Part shown: piece by piece, positions 14,828 to 24,573 of the stretch
How positions within the stretch are numbered: the stretch's first letter is position 1
Layout: every line of letters starts with the position of its first letter
Origin: Vibrio celticus
GTDB taxonomy: Bacteria; Pseudomonadota; Gammaproteobacteria; Enterobacterales; Vibrionaceae
Direction of reading: 5' to 3'
NCBI RefSeq assembly: GCF_024347335.1
Contig: NZ_AP025463.1
Coordinates: forward strand, 496,001 to 560,000
DNA length: 64,000 nucleotides
Position numbers and translations under genes: made by a program
Notes under the pieces: generated by a model
What the model was told of the DNA's origin: nothing
Database searches by the model: none
Seen by the model: the letters and a program-made list of their open reading frames with translations, nothing else

Positions 14828-16618
14828 ATGAGCATGTCTAAACCACTAGCTATCACAGATGTGGTACTTCGTGACGCGCACCAGTCACTATTTGCTACTC
14901 GTATGCGTATCGAAGATATGCTGCCAATTGCGGCAGAACTGGATAAAGTCGGTTACTGGTCACTTGAGACTTGGGGCGGCGCGACGTTTGATTCGTGTAT
15001 CCGTTTTCTTGGCGAGGATCCATGGGAGCGTTTGCGTGAGCTGAAAAAAGCGATGCCAAACACACCAATGCAGATGCTACTGCGTGGTCAAAACCTATTG
15101 GGCTACCGTCATTACGCGGATGATGTAGTAGAAAAATTTGTTGAACGTGCCCATAAAAACGGCATGGACGTATTCCGTATCTTTGATGCGATGAATGACG
15201 TACGTAACTTTGAAAAAGCAGTGAAAGCAACGATCGACGTTGGTGGCCACGCTCAAGGTACGTTGTCTTACACAACCAGTCCGGTTCACAACTCAGATAC
15301 TTGGGTTGATTTGGCTAAGCGCCTAGAAGACCTAGGTTGTCACTCACTATGTATCAAAGATATGTCCGGTTTATTAAAGCCGTATGAAGCGGAAGAGCTG
15401 ATTACACGTATCAAAGCATCGTGTGACGTTCCTCTAGCACTGCATAGCCACGCGACAACCGGTCTATCGACTGCAACAGCGGTTAAAGCCGTTGAAGCGG
15501 GTATCGACATTCTAGATACCGCTATCTCTTCAATGAGCTGTACTTACGGTCATACGCCAACCGAAACGGTTGTTGCGATGTTAGAAGGTACGGAGCGCGA
15601 CACGAATCTTAAACTAGACCAAATTGAACCCATCGCGGCTTACTTCCGTGATGTACGTAAGAAGTACGCGAAATGGGAAGGTCAGCTGAAAGGTGTCGAT
15701 TCTCGTATCTTAATCGCTCAAGTTCCTGGTGGCATGTTAACTAATATGGAAGGCCAACTTAAAGAGCAAGGCGCAGCCGATCGCATGGATGAAGTTCTAG
15801 AAGAGATCCCACGCGTACGTAAAGAGCTTGGTTACATTCCTTTGGTAACACCAACGTCTCAGATTGTCGGTACTCAAGCGGTTATTAACGTCTTAACGGG
15901 CGAACGCTACAAGAGCATCACGAAAGAGACTGCTGGTCTACTGAAAGGTGAGTATGGTCAAGCTCCTGCTGAAGTGGATGCTGAACTGCAAGCGAAAGTT
16001 CTAGACGGTGCAGAGCCGATTACTTGTCGTCCTGCCGATTTACTTAAGTCTGAAATGGATACGTTAACGACGGATCTGTTAGAGAAAGCGAAATCAGAGG
16101 GTATCTCTCTAGCTGAAGATACGGTTGATGATGTACTGACTTACGCGCTCTTCCCACAAGTGGGCCTTAAGTTCCTTAAGAACCGTCGTAACCCTGAAGC
16201 ATTTGAACCTGCACCAACGCTAGAAGTTGCGGCTCCAGTTGCTGCAGCTCCTTTACAAGCTTCTGGTGGTATTGAAAGCTACAGCGTGAAGGTTGATGGG
16301 CAAGTCTATGATGTTGAAGTTGGTCCACAAGGTGAACTGACATCGGTAGCGCCATCTGCAAAACCTGCTCAAGCGGCTCAGGCTGCGCCAGTAGCAGCGT
16401 CTGACGCTGAAGCGGTTCCAGCTCCATTGGCGGGTAACATCTTCAAAGTAAACGTTCAGGCGGGTGCTGAGGTTGCTGAAGGCGACGTTCTGCTAATCCT
16501 AGAAGCGATGAAGATGGAAACGGAAGTTCGTGCTGCTCGCGGTGGTATCGTTCAAGAATTGAATGTTAAAGAAGGCGATGCAGTTACTGTAGGCGCTCCA
16601 CTACTAAGCTTAGCGTAA
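14828..16618 (+). CDS. oadA: Oxaloacetate decarboxylase alpha subunit, biotin-dependent carboxyltransferase
   Basis: 596 aa, complete. It moves the carboxyl group of oxaloacetate to biotin, giving pyruvate. The carboxyltransferase domain begins DVVLRDAHQSLFATRM (about residues 10-25), with the metal-binding LHSHATTG near residue 205. A conserved carboxylase domain and an Ala/Pro-rich linker follow. The C-terminal biotinyl domain has EAMKMETE, where Lys562 is the biotin site. AAGGAG precedes both ATG 14828 and in-frame ATG 14834; spacing slightly favours the second. It sits in the oad operon. Confidence 0.97.
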   Translation: MSMSKPLAITDVVLRDAHQSLFATRMRIEDMLPIAAELDKVGYWSLETWGGATFDSCIRFLGEDPWERLRELKKAMPNTPMQMLLRGQNLLGYRHYADDVVEKFVERAHKNGMDVFRIFDAMNDVRNFEKAVKATIDVGGHAQGTLSYTTSPVHNSDTWVDLAKRLEDLGCHSLCIKDMSGLLKPYEAEELITRIKASCDVPLALHSHATTGLSTATAVKAVEAGIDILDTAISSMSCTYGHTPTETVVAMLEGTERDTNLKLDQIEPIAAYFRDVRKKYAKWEGQLKGVDSRILIAQVPGGMLTNMEGQLKEQGAADRMDEVLEEIPRVRKELGYIPLVTPTSQIVGTQAVINVLTGERYKSITKETAGLLKGEYGQAPAEVDAELQAKVLDGAEPITCRPADLLKSEMDTLTTDLLEKAKSEGISLAEDTVDDVLTYALFPQVGLKFLKNRRNPEAFEPAPTLEVAAPVAAAPLQASGGIESYSVKVDGQVYDVEVGPQGELTSVAPSAKPAQAAQAAPVAASDAEAVPAPLAGNIFKVNVQAGAEVAEGDVLLILEAMKMETEVRAARGGIVQELNVKEGDAVTVGAPLLSLA

Positions 16619-16627
16619 GGGAGTACC

Positions 16628-17758
16628 ATGGAAGGATTGATGACCTTATGGTCTGAAACAGGGATTGCGAACTTTGAGTTCGGCCAGATCTGTATGATGC
16701 TGGTTGGTTGCTTACTGTTGTTTTTGGCAATTCGTAAAGGATTTGAACCGTTACTTCTACTGCCTATTGGTTTTGGTGCTGTATTAGCAAACATTCCAAA
16801 TGCTGGGTTTACTGATCCTGGCGGTTTGCTCTACTACGTCTACTACATTGGTATTGAGACAGGTATTTTCCCACTGCTGATCTTTATGGGTGTTGGTGCG
16901 ATGACGGACTTCGGTGCGTTGATTGCGAACCCTAAAACATTGTGGCTGGGGGCTGCGGCTCAGTTTGGTATCTTCGCGACACTATTTGGCGCCATCTTGC
17001 TGAACTACGTTCCAGGAATGGAGTTCTCGATGGCTGATGCTTCGTCAATTGCGATCATTGGTGGTGCCGATGGCCCAACTGCGATCTTCTTGGCGAGTAA
17101 GCTATCTCCGGATCTTTTAGGTGCCATTGCAGTAGCAGCTTATAGCTACATGGCTTTGGTTCCTATCATTCAGCCACCAATCATGAAAGCGTTAACGTCT
17201 CCTGAAGAGCGAAAAATTAAGATGGCTCAACTTCGTCATGTTAGCAAAGCAGAGAAGATCCTCTTCCCGCTAGCTGTACTACTGATGACGATTTTGTTCC
17301 TACCTTCAGCAACACCTCTAGTGGGTATGTTCTGTTTGGGTAACTTAATGCGTGAAGCGGGCGTGGTTGATCGCCTTTCAAAAACAGCTCAAAACGAACT
17401 GATTAACGTTGTAACTATTTTCCTAGGTCTAGGGGTTGGTTCTAAGCTTCAAGCGGACACGTTCTTGAACTTAGAGACTCTGGGTATTCTTGGCTTAGGT
17501 GCGGTGGCGTTCAGTATCGGTACGGCGGGTGGTGTATTGATGGCGAAGGTGTTGAACCGCTTCTCGAAAGAGGACATCAACCCACTGATTGGCGCAGCTG
17601 GCGTATCGGCGGTTCCAATGGCGGCTCGTGTGGTAAACAAGGTTGGTCTTGAGGCAAACCCTCAGAACTTCTTGTTGATGCATGCAATGGGCCCGAACGT
17701 AGCCGGTGTACTTGGTAGTGCGGTTGCGGCGGGTATTCTATTAGCTCTCGTGGGCTAG
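16628..17758 (+). CDS. oadB: Oxaloacetate decarboxylase beta subunit, sodium pump
   Basis: 376 aa integral membrane protein. It decarboxylates carboxybiotin on OadA and uses the energy to export sodium across the inner membrane. The sequence is almost all hydrophobic helices. The family signature GGADGPTAIFLASKLSPDL carries the Asp required for sodium binding in the family, and MHAMGPNVAGVLGSAVAAG is near the C-terminus. It starts nine bases after oadA. Together the complex links citrate or oxaloacetate fermentation to a sodium gradient; no citrate lyase genes are in this window. Confidence 0.97.
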   Translation: MEGLMTLWSETGIANFEFGQICMMLVGCLLLFLAIRKGFEPLLLLPIGFGAVLANIPNAGFTDPGGLLYYVYYIGIETGIFPLLIFMGVGAMTDFGALIANPKTLWLGAAAQFGIFATLFGAILLNYVPGMEFSMADASSIAIIGGADGPTAIFLASKLSPDLLGAIAVAAYSYMALVPIIQPPIMKALTSPEERKIKMAQLRHVSKAEKILFPLAVLLMTILFLPSATPLVGMFCLGNLMREAGVVDRLSKTAQNELINVVTIFLGLGVGSKLQADTFLNLETLGILGLGAVAFSIGTAGGVLMAKVLNRFSKEDINPLIGAAGVSAVPMAARVVNKVGLEANPQNFLLMHAMGPNVAGVLGSAVAAGILLALVG

Positions 17759-17847
17759 TGGATTTGCTGGGTCATGTATCGTTACGTTAATTGGTCGTCA
17801 ATTTACGAATGAGCGGTTAACTTAGCCTTATTAAATGGTTTATAGTC

Positions 17848-17878
17848 AAAGGGATGCTTTCGCATCCCTTTCTTTTTA
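17848..17878 (+). terminator. oadGAB terminator
   Basis: Stem AAAGGGATGC / GCATCCCTTT with loop TTTC is followed by CTTTTTATT. Confidence 0.88.
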
Positions 17879-17930
17879 TTAATTAGGGTGCTTGCTCACT
17901 AGGGCTTTTATCAATCAAGGAAATGTGGAA

Positions 17931-18884
17931 ATGGAAAATAAACAGATTGCGATTACTCAATTCGGCGGCGTCGAAAACCTAAGTATTCAAACCAGTGCGA
18001 TCCCTGAGCCTAAGGCTGGAGAAGTGGTGGTTAAAGTTTCCTTTTCAGGCATTAATCCGATTGATGTCAAAACCCGAGCGGGCCTTGGTTGGGCGGCAGC
18101 ACAAAACAAAGATAACCTACCTTGGGTACCTGGTTACGATATTTCAGGGCAAATTGCCTCGCTAGGCGAACAGGCTGAACGCTTTACTGTTGGTGATAAC
18201 GTGGCTGGCTTTATTGGTTTTCCACTGCAAGGTGGCGGTTACAGCCAATATGTGTGTGTTCCAGAAGCTGCATTAAGTATGGTTCCTGATTCTGTCACTC
18301 TAGAAGCGGCAGCGGCATTACCACTCGCGAGTCAAACAGCGGCACAAGCGCTCAACAAAGCCGAAGTGAAAGAAGGCGACCGCGTGCTTATTTTAGCGGG
18401 CGCGGGCGGCGTTGGTCACCTTGCGGTTCAAATTGCAGTGGCAGCAAAAGCTGAGGTTTACACAACCTGTAGCGAAGCCAATTTTGATTACCTTGCGACG
18501 CTAGGTGCTCACGCGATTAACTATAAGTTTGCGCCAGCATCAGAAAGAGTATCTGATGTCGATGTGTTGATTGATTTGGTTGGTGGCGATACCGCGCTTG
18601 ATGCATTGAAGTGCCTGAAAGATGGTGCGAGAGTAGTAACCGTTCCAACTCTATCTGCAGAACTGATCTGCGAAAAAGCCACACTACTAGGTTTTACTGC
18701 ATCAGGCATGCTGGTTGAACCAAACCCTGAGCAAATGGACACCATGCTTTACATGGTCAGCGTCGGATTGCTCAAAACAGAAATTCAAGGTATCTACCAG
18801 TTAGACGAGGCGCAGTCGGCGCACCTGCAGGTTGAAACCGGACACACCAGAGGCAAGGTGCTACTTAAAATGCAAGAAAGTTGA
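17931..18884 (+). CDS. NADP-dependent quinone oxidoreductase-like enzyme (MDR superfamily)
   Basis: About 317 aa from ATG 17931 (AAGGAA upstream); a GTG at 17925 is also possible. The protein has the GroES-like N-terminal domain (VVVKVSFSGINPIDVKTRAG, VPGYDISGQI) and a Rossmann domain with LILAGAGGVGHLAVQIA for NAD(P)H binding. Catalytic-zinc ligands of true alcohol dehydrogenases are not evident, so it belongs to the zinc-free quinone reductase side of the family. Its substrate cannot be told from sequence. It lies just upstream of yqaA. Confidence 0.8.
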   Translation: MENKQIAITQFGGVENLSIQTSAIPEPKAGEVVVKVSFSGINPIDVKTRAGLGWAAAQNKDNLPWVPGYDISGQIASLGEQAERFTVGDNVAGFIGFPLQGGGYSQYVCVPEAALSMVPDSVTLEAAAALPLASQTAAQALNKAEVKEGDRVLILAGAGGVGHLAVQIAVAAKAEVYTTCSEANFDYLATLGAHAINYKFAPASERVSDVDVLIDLVGGDTALDALKCLKDGARVVTVPTLSAELICEKATLLGFTASGMLVEPNPEQMDTMLYMVSVGLLKTEIQGIYQLDEAQSAHLQVETGHTRGKVLLKMQES

Positions 18885-18890
18885 TAGGCA

Positions 18891-19352
18891 GTGTTAGAAT
18901 TTTTTAACTCCCTTTTTGAAAATATCGCGCTGTGGTTCTCGGACTCGGCGCTGTGGGTACTCTTCATTAGTGGCTTCTTGAGTGCCACGTTACTACCCGG
19001 CGGTTCAGAAGCGAGCCTTGTGGCTGCATTGAGCTTAGATCAGTTTTCAACTTCATCGATCATTCTGGTGGCGACATTAGGCAATACCTTAGGCGGCCTG
19101 ACTAACTATTGGATTGGTTTGTGGTTGCCTAATCGAACTCAATCTGAAAAGCATGGTCATAAGGCTATGGCTTGGCTGAGTCGTTATGGCTACTGGACAC
19201 TGTTATTTAGTTGGTTACCGATCATTGGTGACCCTTTGTGTCTAGCGGCGGGTTGGCTAAGAATGAAATTCATCCCTAGCGTTATTTTGATAGCGATTGG
19301 CAAAGCCGCTCGCTATAGCTTACTTGCTGCTATCTACTTCGGTTTTTTCTAA
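18891..19352 (+). CDS. yqaA: YqaA family inner-membrane protein (SNARE-associated/DedA-like)
   Basis: 153 aa with several membrane helices. The segment FISGFLSATLLPGGSEASLV near residues 26-45 and the later WLPIIGDPLCLAAGWLRM are typical of YqaA. DedA-type proteins support membrane integrity and may move lipids; the job of YqaA itself is not known. The start is GTG six bases after the preceding gene, so the two are likely co-transcribed. It is followed after nine bases by the M16 protease gene. Confidence 0.82.
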   Translation: MLEFFNSLFENIALWFSDSALWVLFISGFLSATLLPGGSEASLVAALSLDQFSTSSIILVATLGNTLGGLTNYWIGLWLPNRTQSEKHGHKAMAWLSRYGYWTLLFSWLPIIGDPLCLAAGWLRMKFIPSVILIAIGKAARYSLLAAIYFGFF

Positions 19353-19361
19353 GGAGAACCT

Positions 19362-22220
19362 ATGAAAAAGGTTTTACTTGGTACATTTTCTCTTATCGCC
19401 ATTGCTGGCTGTTCTTACAATGTACCTAGCTCAACGCCCTTCTTTTCCTCGTTACCTGAAGGTGTCACTCTGTTAGAAGAGGTTAAGCCTTCTAAAGATA
19501 AAGTGGTGATTCCTTACACCAAGTATCAGCTTGAAAACGGCCTGACAGTTATTCTTTCCCCTGATGATTCCGATCCGTTGGTGCATGTTGATGTAACTTA
19601 TCACGTCGGTTCAGCACGTGAAGAGATTGGTAAGTCGGGCTTTGCTCACTTCTTTGAGCACATGATGTTCCAGGGTTCTGAGAACGTTGGTGACCAACAG
19701 CACTTTAAGATCATTACCGAAGCGGGTGGTTCGTTAAACGGCACGACCAACCGTGACCGCACCAACTATTTTGAAACTGTTCCTTCTAACCAACTTGAAA
19801 AAATGTTGTGGTTAGAATCAGACCGAATGGGCTTTTTGTTGGATGCGGTTTCTCAGAAGAAATTTGAGGTTCAAAGAGGCACGGTCAAGAACGAGCGAGC
19901 GCAGAGCTACGAAAACCGTCCTTACGGCTTAATGTGGGAACGCATGGGCGAAGCGCTTTACCCAGAAGGTCACCCTTACTCTTGGCAGCCAATCGGCTAT
20001 GTTGAAGATCTTGACCGTGTTGACGTGAATGACCTAAAGGCGTTCTTCCTACGTTGGTACGGCCCAAACAATGCCGTGTTAACGATTGGTGGTGATATCG
20101 ACGTTGATGACACGCTAGAGTGGGTTAACAAGTACTTCGGCCCAATCCCTCAAGGTCCTGAAGTAAAGGCGGCAGAGAAGCAACCTGCTGTTCTAACAGA
20201 AGATAAGTACATCACCTTAGAAGACAATATTCGTCAGCCGATGGTGCTTGTGGGTTGGCCAACAACGTATCGCGGTGAAGAGACGCAAGCTTCCCTGAAT
20301 GCATTGTCTAACGTGTTAGGTTCAGGTACCAACAGTTATCTATATCAAAACCTCGTAAAAACGCAGAAGGCAGTAAGCGCTGGATCTTTCCATGATTGTG
20401 CTGAGCTCGCTTGTACCATGTACGTGTATGCAATGGGCAACTCAGGTGAAAAAGGCGATTTGACGGTTCTCAATAAAGATCTGATGGATACCCTAGAGCA
20501 ATTCTCGAAAGAGGGTGTTGAACAAGAGCGTTTAGACCAGATCACAGGCATGGCAGAAGCGAATGCTGTTTTTGCATTGCAAAGCGTTAAAGGTAAGGTG
20601 TCGCAACTCGCGTCTAACCAAACCTTCTATGGTCAGCCTGATCGCATTGAATCACAACTCGACCAAATCCGAGCGGTGACGCCTGAGAGCGTAAGTAAGG
20701 CATACCAAGATTTCATCGAAGGTAAGCACATGGTTACCTTGAGTGTGGTTCCTAAGAAAAAGCTCGATTTGGCAGTTCGTGAAGCGACCTTTACCACGCC
20801 ACCACGTACGTTGCCGGAATACAACAAGGTGACGGAAGATCAACTGGATTTCAGAAAGGCACCGAATACTTTTGATCGCAGTGTGATGCCAGAAGTGAAC
20901 TTTGGTGTTGAGGCGACCATGCCTGAGTTGTACCACATGCACTTTGCAAATGGCACGGACTTGATTGGTACTGTGACCAGCGAAACACCGACAGTACAGC
21001 TACAGATTCAACTTCCAGCTGGCGAGCGTTATGTTCGCAAAGGGCAAGAAGGCCTAGCAAACCTAACGGCTTCGATGATGGAAGAAGGCTCAACCAAACG
21101 AACCGTTGAAGAGTTACAAGCGACCTTAGATAAACTTGGTAGCAGCGTGAGCATTAGTGCGGGCAGCTACACCACAGATATTTCAGTCTCGGCGCTAGAG
21201 AAAAACTTGCCTCAAACCTTAGCGATTGTGCAAGAGGTTCTATTCGAGCCTAAGTTCGATGAGCAAGATTTCGAGCGCGTTAAGAAACAGATGCTAGAAG
21301 GCGTTGTGTATCAGCATCAGCAGCCAAGCTGGATGGCTTCTCAGGCAACCCGTGAAGTGCTGTTTGGTGACACTGTTTTTGCTCGTGCAAGTGATGGCAC
21401 TAAGGAATCTCTATCGAAATTGACCTTAGACGATGTGAAAAAATTCTATGCGCAACATTACACACCAGAAGGTGCCAATATTGTTGTTGTGGGAGATATC
21501 TCGAAGAAAGAGGTAGGGAAACAGCTACAATTCTTTGAGCAGTGGCAAGGCGATGCGGCACCATTAACGCGTCCACAGATCGTCAAAGAGCTTTCTGGTC
21601 AGCACCTGTACTTAGTCGACAAACCGGGTGCGCCGCAAAGCATTGTTCGCTTGGTTCGTAAAGGCCTGCCGTTTGATGCGACGGGTGAACTATATTTGAG
21701 TCAGCTAGCTAACTTTAACTTAGCAGGTAACTTCAATAGCCGTATCAACCAGAACCTACGTGAAGACAAAGCCTACACTTACGGTGCAAGCGGCTACTTT
21801 GCGAGTACTCGTGAAACGGGCGCGGTGGTATTCAGTGCACAGGTAAGAGCGAATGCCACGGTTCCATCGATTCAAGAGTTTATTAATGAGCTGAACGAGT
21901 TTAGTCAGAGTGGATTAACTGACGAAGAGGTGAAATTTATGCGCCTTGCCGTCGGTCAACAAGATGCACTTAAATACGAAACGCCAAGCCAAAAGGCTGG
22001 GTTGTTGAGTAATATTGTTGCATTGAGCCTTGATGAAGATTACCTACAACAGCGTAATCAGATAGTTGAAACGGTTTCAAAAGAGACCTTAAACGAGCTA
22101 TCTAAGAAATGGTTTGACCCGAATGATTATCAAATAATCGTTGTTGGTGACGCGACTTCGCTTCGCCCGCAATTAGAAAAGTTAGATATTCCAATAGAAG
22201 AGCTTGAAATCATTCGTTAG
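19362..22220 (+). CDS. M16 family zinc metalloprotease, lipoprotein
   Basis: 952 aa. A lipoprotein signal (MKKVLLGTFSLIAIAGC) predicts outer- or inner-membrane anchoring facing the periplasm. The N-terminal M16 domain has the inverted zinc motif HFFEH (in GFAHFFEHMMFQGSENVG, near residue 95), with the downstream Glu in KNERAQSYENRP. A second M16 repeat in the C-terminal half (from about residue 520) has no HxxEH, as is normal: it closes the chamber without catalysis. AAGGAG precedes the ATG. The natural substrate is unknown; such enzymes degrade small peptides. Confidence 0.9.
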   Translation: MKKVLLGTFSLIAIAGCSYNVPSSTPFFSSLPEGVTLLEEVKPSKDKVVIPYTKYQLENGLTVILSPDDSDPLVHVDVTYHVGSAREEIGKSGFAHFFEHMMFQGSENVGDQQHFKIITEAGGSLNGTTNRDRTNYFETVPSNQLEKMLWLESDRMGFLLDAVSQKKFEVQRGTVKNERAQSYENRPYGLMWERMGEALYPEGHPYSWQPIGYVEDLDRVDVNDLKAFFLRWYGPNNAVLTIGGDIDVDDTLEWVNKYFGPIPQGPEVKAAEKQPAVLTEDKYITLEDNIRQPMVLVGWPTTYRGEETQASLNALSNVLGSGTNSYLYQNLVKTQKAVSAGSFHDCAELACTMYVYAMGNSGEKGDLTVLNKDLMDTLEQFSKEGVEQERLDQITGMAEANAVFALQSVKGKVSQLASNQTFYGQPDRIESQLDQIRAVTPESVSKAYQDFIEGKHMVTLSVVPKKKLDLAVREATFTTPPRTLPEYNKVTEDQLDFRKAPNTFDRSVMPEVNFGVEATMPELYHMHFANGTDLIGTVTSETPTVQLQIQLPAGERYVRKGQEGLANLTASMMEEGSTKRTVEELQATLDKLGSSVSISAGSYTTDISVSALEKNLPQTLAIVQEVLFEPKFDEQDFERVKKQMLEGVVYQHQQPSWMASQATREVLFGDTVFARASDGTKESLSKLTLDDVKKFYAQHYTPEGANIVVVGDISKKEVGKQLQFFEQWQGDAAPLTRPQIVKELSGQHLYLVDKPGAPQSIVRLVRKGLPFDATGELYLSQLANFNLAGNFNSRINQNLREDKAYTYGASGYFASTRETGAVVFSAQVRANATVPSIQEFINELNEFSQSGLTDEEVKFMRLAVGQQDALKYETPSQKAGLLSNIVALSLDEDYLQQRNQIVETVSKETLNELSKKWFDPNDYQIIVVGDATSLRPQLEKLDIPIEELEIIR

Positions 22221-22319
22221 AGTACACATTAAAGGGGGAGGGAAAAGACTCTATTTTTCTCCTCCGGCCTAATTTATGATAGTTCTAATCAGAACGATAT
22301 AAGATAAGTGAACTGAATT

Positions 22320-23888
22320 TTGACTGATTTTGCTGCGCGACTAAAGCAAGTTGCAACCAACCCTAAGACCTTCTCTCAATTTGGTCGTGGTGTTGAAAGG
22401 GAAACGTTACGCTACACGGAAGATGGGCACCTTGCGACTGGGCCGCACCCAAAGGCTTTGGGATCTGCGTTGATGAACGGATGGGTAACGACCGATTTTT
22501 CTGAGTCGCTACTGGAGTTTATTACGCCTGTTTCTAACGACGTTCCGACGCTTTTGAATCAGTTATCTGATATCCATCACTTCACACAAACCAAGTTAGA
22601 TGGCGAAAAACTATGGCCGCTTTCTATGCCTTGTTATGTAGGCAGTGAAGATTACATTCAGCTAGCGCAATACGGCACCTCTAACAACGGCAAGATGAAG
22701 ACGCTATATCGTGAAGGCTTAAAACGTCGTTACGGTAGCCTGATGCAGATTATCTCTGGTGTTCACTTCAACTTCTCTTTCCCTGATAGTTTTTGGGATT
22801 GCCTATTTGGAGAGCAAACCGAAGAAGCGCGTTGTGAATCTAAGTCAGATGCTTACTTTGGTTTGATTCGTAACTACTACCGCTTTGGTTGGTTAATCCC
22901 ATACTTCTTCGGTGCTTCACCTGCACTATGTCCTTCTTTCATCAAAGGCAGAGAGACAAAGCTACCTTTTGAAAAGATTGGCGAGACGCTGTATCTGCCA
23001 AAAGCAACGGCACTGCGCCTGAGCGACCTTGGCTACACCAACAGTGCGCAAAGCGTATTGAAGATTGGTTTCAACAGCCTAGACCAATACCTTGAAGGTT
23101 TGAATCAAGCGATTCGCACGCCATCAGAAGAATTTGCCGAGATTGGCACTAAGGTTGATGGTGAATACCGTCAATTGAATAGCAACGTATTGCAAATTGA
23201 GAATGAGCTTTACGCTCCAATCCGTCCTAAGCGTGTCGCGAAGAGTGGTGAGAAGCCATCTGAAGCATTGGCACGTGGTGGTGTTGAGTACATTGAGGTT
23301 CGTTCTTTAGACGTAAACCCATTCAGCTCAATTGGTATCAATGAACAGCAGGTTCGCTTCCTAGACTTATTCCTAACGTGGAGTGTGCTAACGGACTCTG
23401 CTGAGATGGATAACTGTGAGCTTGAATGCTGGCGCGATAACTGGAACAAGGTGATCTTAGAAGGTCGTCAGGTTGGTCTAGAACTGCAAATCGGTTGTCA
23501 TGGTGAGCGATTGTCTCTGCAAGATTGGGCGAAGCGTGTCTTCAAAGATCTGCGCTCTATTGCCGAGATGATGGACGCTGAACAAGGTTGTCGTGCATAC
23601 CAAGAAACGTGCGATACGCTTGAAGCTTGGATTGATAACCCAGAGCTGACCATTTCTGGCCAGTTGCTAGAAGAGACTAAGAAGTTAGGTGGCTTAGGTA
23701 AAGTGGGTTGCGCGTTAGGTAAAACGTACGCTCAGCAACACAAAGCGCACCAATACAAAGTATATTCAGCTGAGTTGATGGAAGCAGAAGTTCAACGCTC
23801 TGTGACTGCTCAGCAACAAAGTGAAGAAGCAAGCACTCAAGATTTTGATAGCTTCTTAGCGGATTATTTTTCGTATTTAAAAGCATAG
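22320..23888 (+). CDS. gshA: Glutamate-cysteine ligase
   Basis: 522 aa, the gamma-proteobacterial type 1 enzyme. It joins glutamate and cysteine using ATP, the first and rate-limiting step of glutathione synthesis. Family motifs include GRGVERETLRYTEDGHL near the N-terminus, GSLMQIISGVHFNFSF, and GGVEYIEVRSLDVNPFSSIG. The only sensible start is TTG at 22320, as is also the case for E. coli gshA; AAGTGAACTG upstream is a weak ribosome site. luxS lies two genes downstream. Confidence 0.96.
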   Translation: MTDFAARLKQVATNPKTFSQFGRGVERETLRYTEDGHLATGPHPKALGSALMNGWVTTDFSESLLEFITPVSNDVPTLLNQLSDIHHFTQTKLDGEKLWPLSMPCYVGSEDYIQLAQYGTSNNGKMKTLYREGLKRRYGSLMQIISGVHFNFSFPDSFWDCLFGEQTEEARCESKSDAYFGLIRNYYRFGWLIPYFFGASPALCPSFIKGRETKLPFEKIGETLYLPKATALRLSDLGYTNSAQSVLKIGFNSLDQYLEGLNQAIRTPSEEFAEIGTKVDGEYRQLNSNVLQIENELYAPIRPKRVAKSGEKPSEALARGGVEYIEVRSLDVNPFSSIGINEQQVRFLDLFLTWSVLTDSAEMDNCELECWRDNWNKVILEGRQVGLELQIGCHGERLSLQDWAKRVFKDLRSIAEMMDAEQGCRAYQETCDTLEAWIDNPELTISGQLLEETKKLGGLGKVGCALGKTYAQQHKAHQYKVYSAELMEAEVQRSVTAQQQSEEASTQDFDSFLADYFSYLKA

Positions 23889-23895
23889 CGAGACT

Positions 23896-24549
23896 TTGGT
23901 GGAAAGGAAGCAAGCCTTATTAGGTCAGCCTACTCGAGTGAGTAGTAAATGGTTACCTGTAGCAACTGTTGGTGTTGTCTCTAGCCTATTGGTTGGATGT
24001 GCAACGCCACCGCCAAAGCAGCAAGATAATTTGTGTAGCATCTTTCGAGAGCACCCTTCATGGTATGAAGATGCCTTGGATATGCAAGAAGAGTGGGGCA
24101 CGCCGATTAACGTCGCGATGGCTTTTGTGAAACAAGAGAGTAGCTATCGTCATGATGCGCGTCCACCGAAAGATTACATTCTTGGCTTTATACCGTGGGG
24201 GCGTGTAAGCAGTGCCTACGGTTATGCACAAGCTCAAGATCCTGCTTGGGAAGATTTCCAAAAGGCGACCAATAACGGTGGCTCAAGAACCAACTTTGAT
24301 GATGCATTGATGTTCATCGGTTGGTATACCAGCGAGACGCGTCGTCAATTGGGCATCTCACTATGGGACCCATATAACCAATATCTGGCTTATCATGAAG
24401 GCCGTGGTGGTTATAAGCGTAAGTCATACAACAGCAAGCCATCGCTGATTAAGGTGGCACGCAAAGTCGAACAGCAAGCAAAAGATTATGGATGGCAGCT
24501 GAAACAGTGCCGCAAAGAACTAGAAGACAATCGAAGCTGGTTTTTCTAA
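23896..24549 (+). CDS. Lytic transglycosylase-like lipoprotein (SLT domain)
   Basis: Up to 217 aa from GTG 23896; GTG 23938 is an alternative that starts just before the hydrophobic segment. The lipobox is SLLVGC, so a lipid-anchored envelope protein is expected. The following domain resembles lysozyme-like transglycosylases: NVAMAFVKQESSYRHDARPP holds the likely catalytic Glu (KQESSY), and SSAYGYAQAQDPAWEDFQ fits the SLT pattern. It should cut peptidoglycan glycan strands. It lies between gshA and luxS, an arrangement I recall from other vibrios. Confidence 0.78.
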   Translation: MVERKQALLGQPTRVSSKWLPVATVGVVSSLLVGCATPPPKQQDNLCSIFREHPSWYEDALDMQEEWGTPINVAMAFVKQESSYRHDARPPKDYILGFIPWGRVSSAYGYAQAQDPAWEDFQKATNNGGSRTNFDDALMFIGWYTSETRRQLGISLWDPYNQYLAYHEGRGGYKRKSYNSKPSLIKVARKVEQQAKDYGWQLKQCRKELEDNRSWFF

Positions 24550-24573
24550 AGCCAGCCGTCATGGAGAAGAGCA

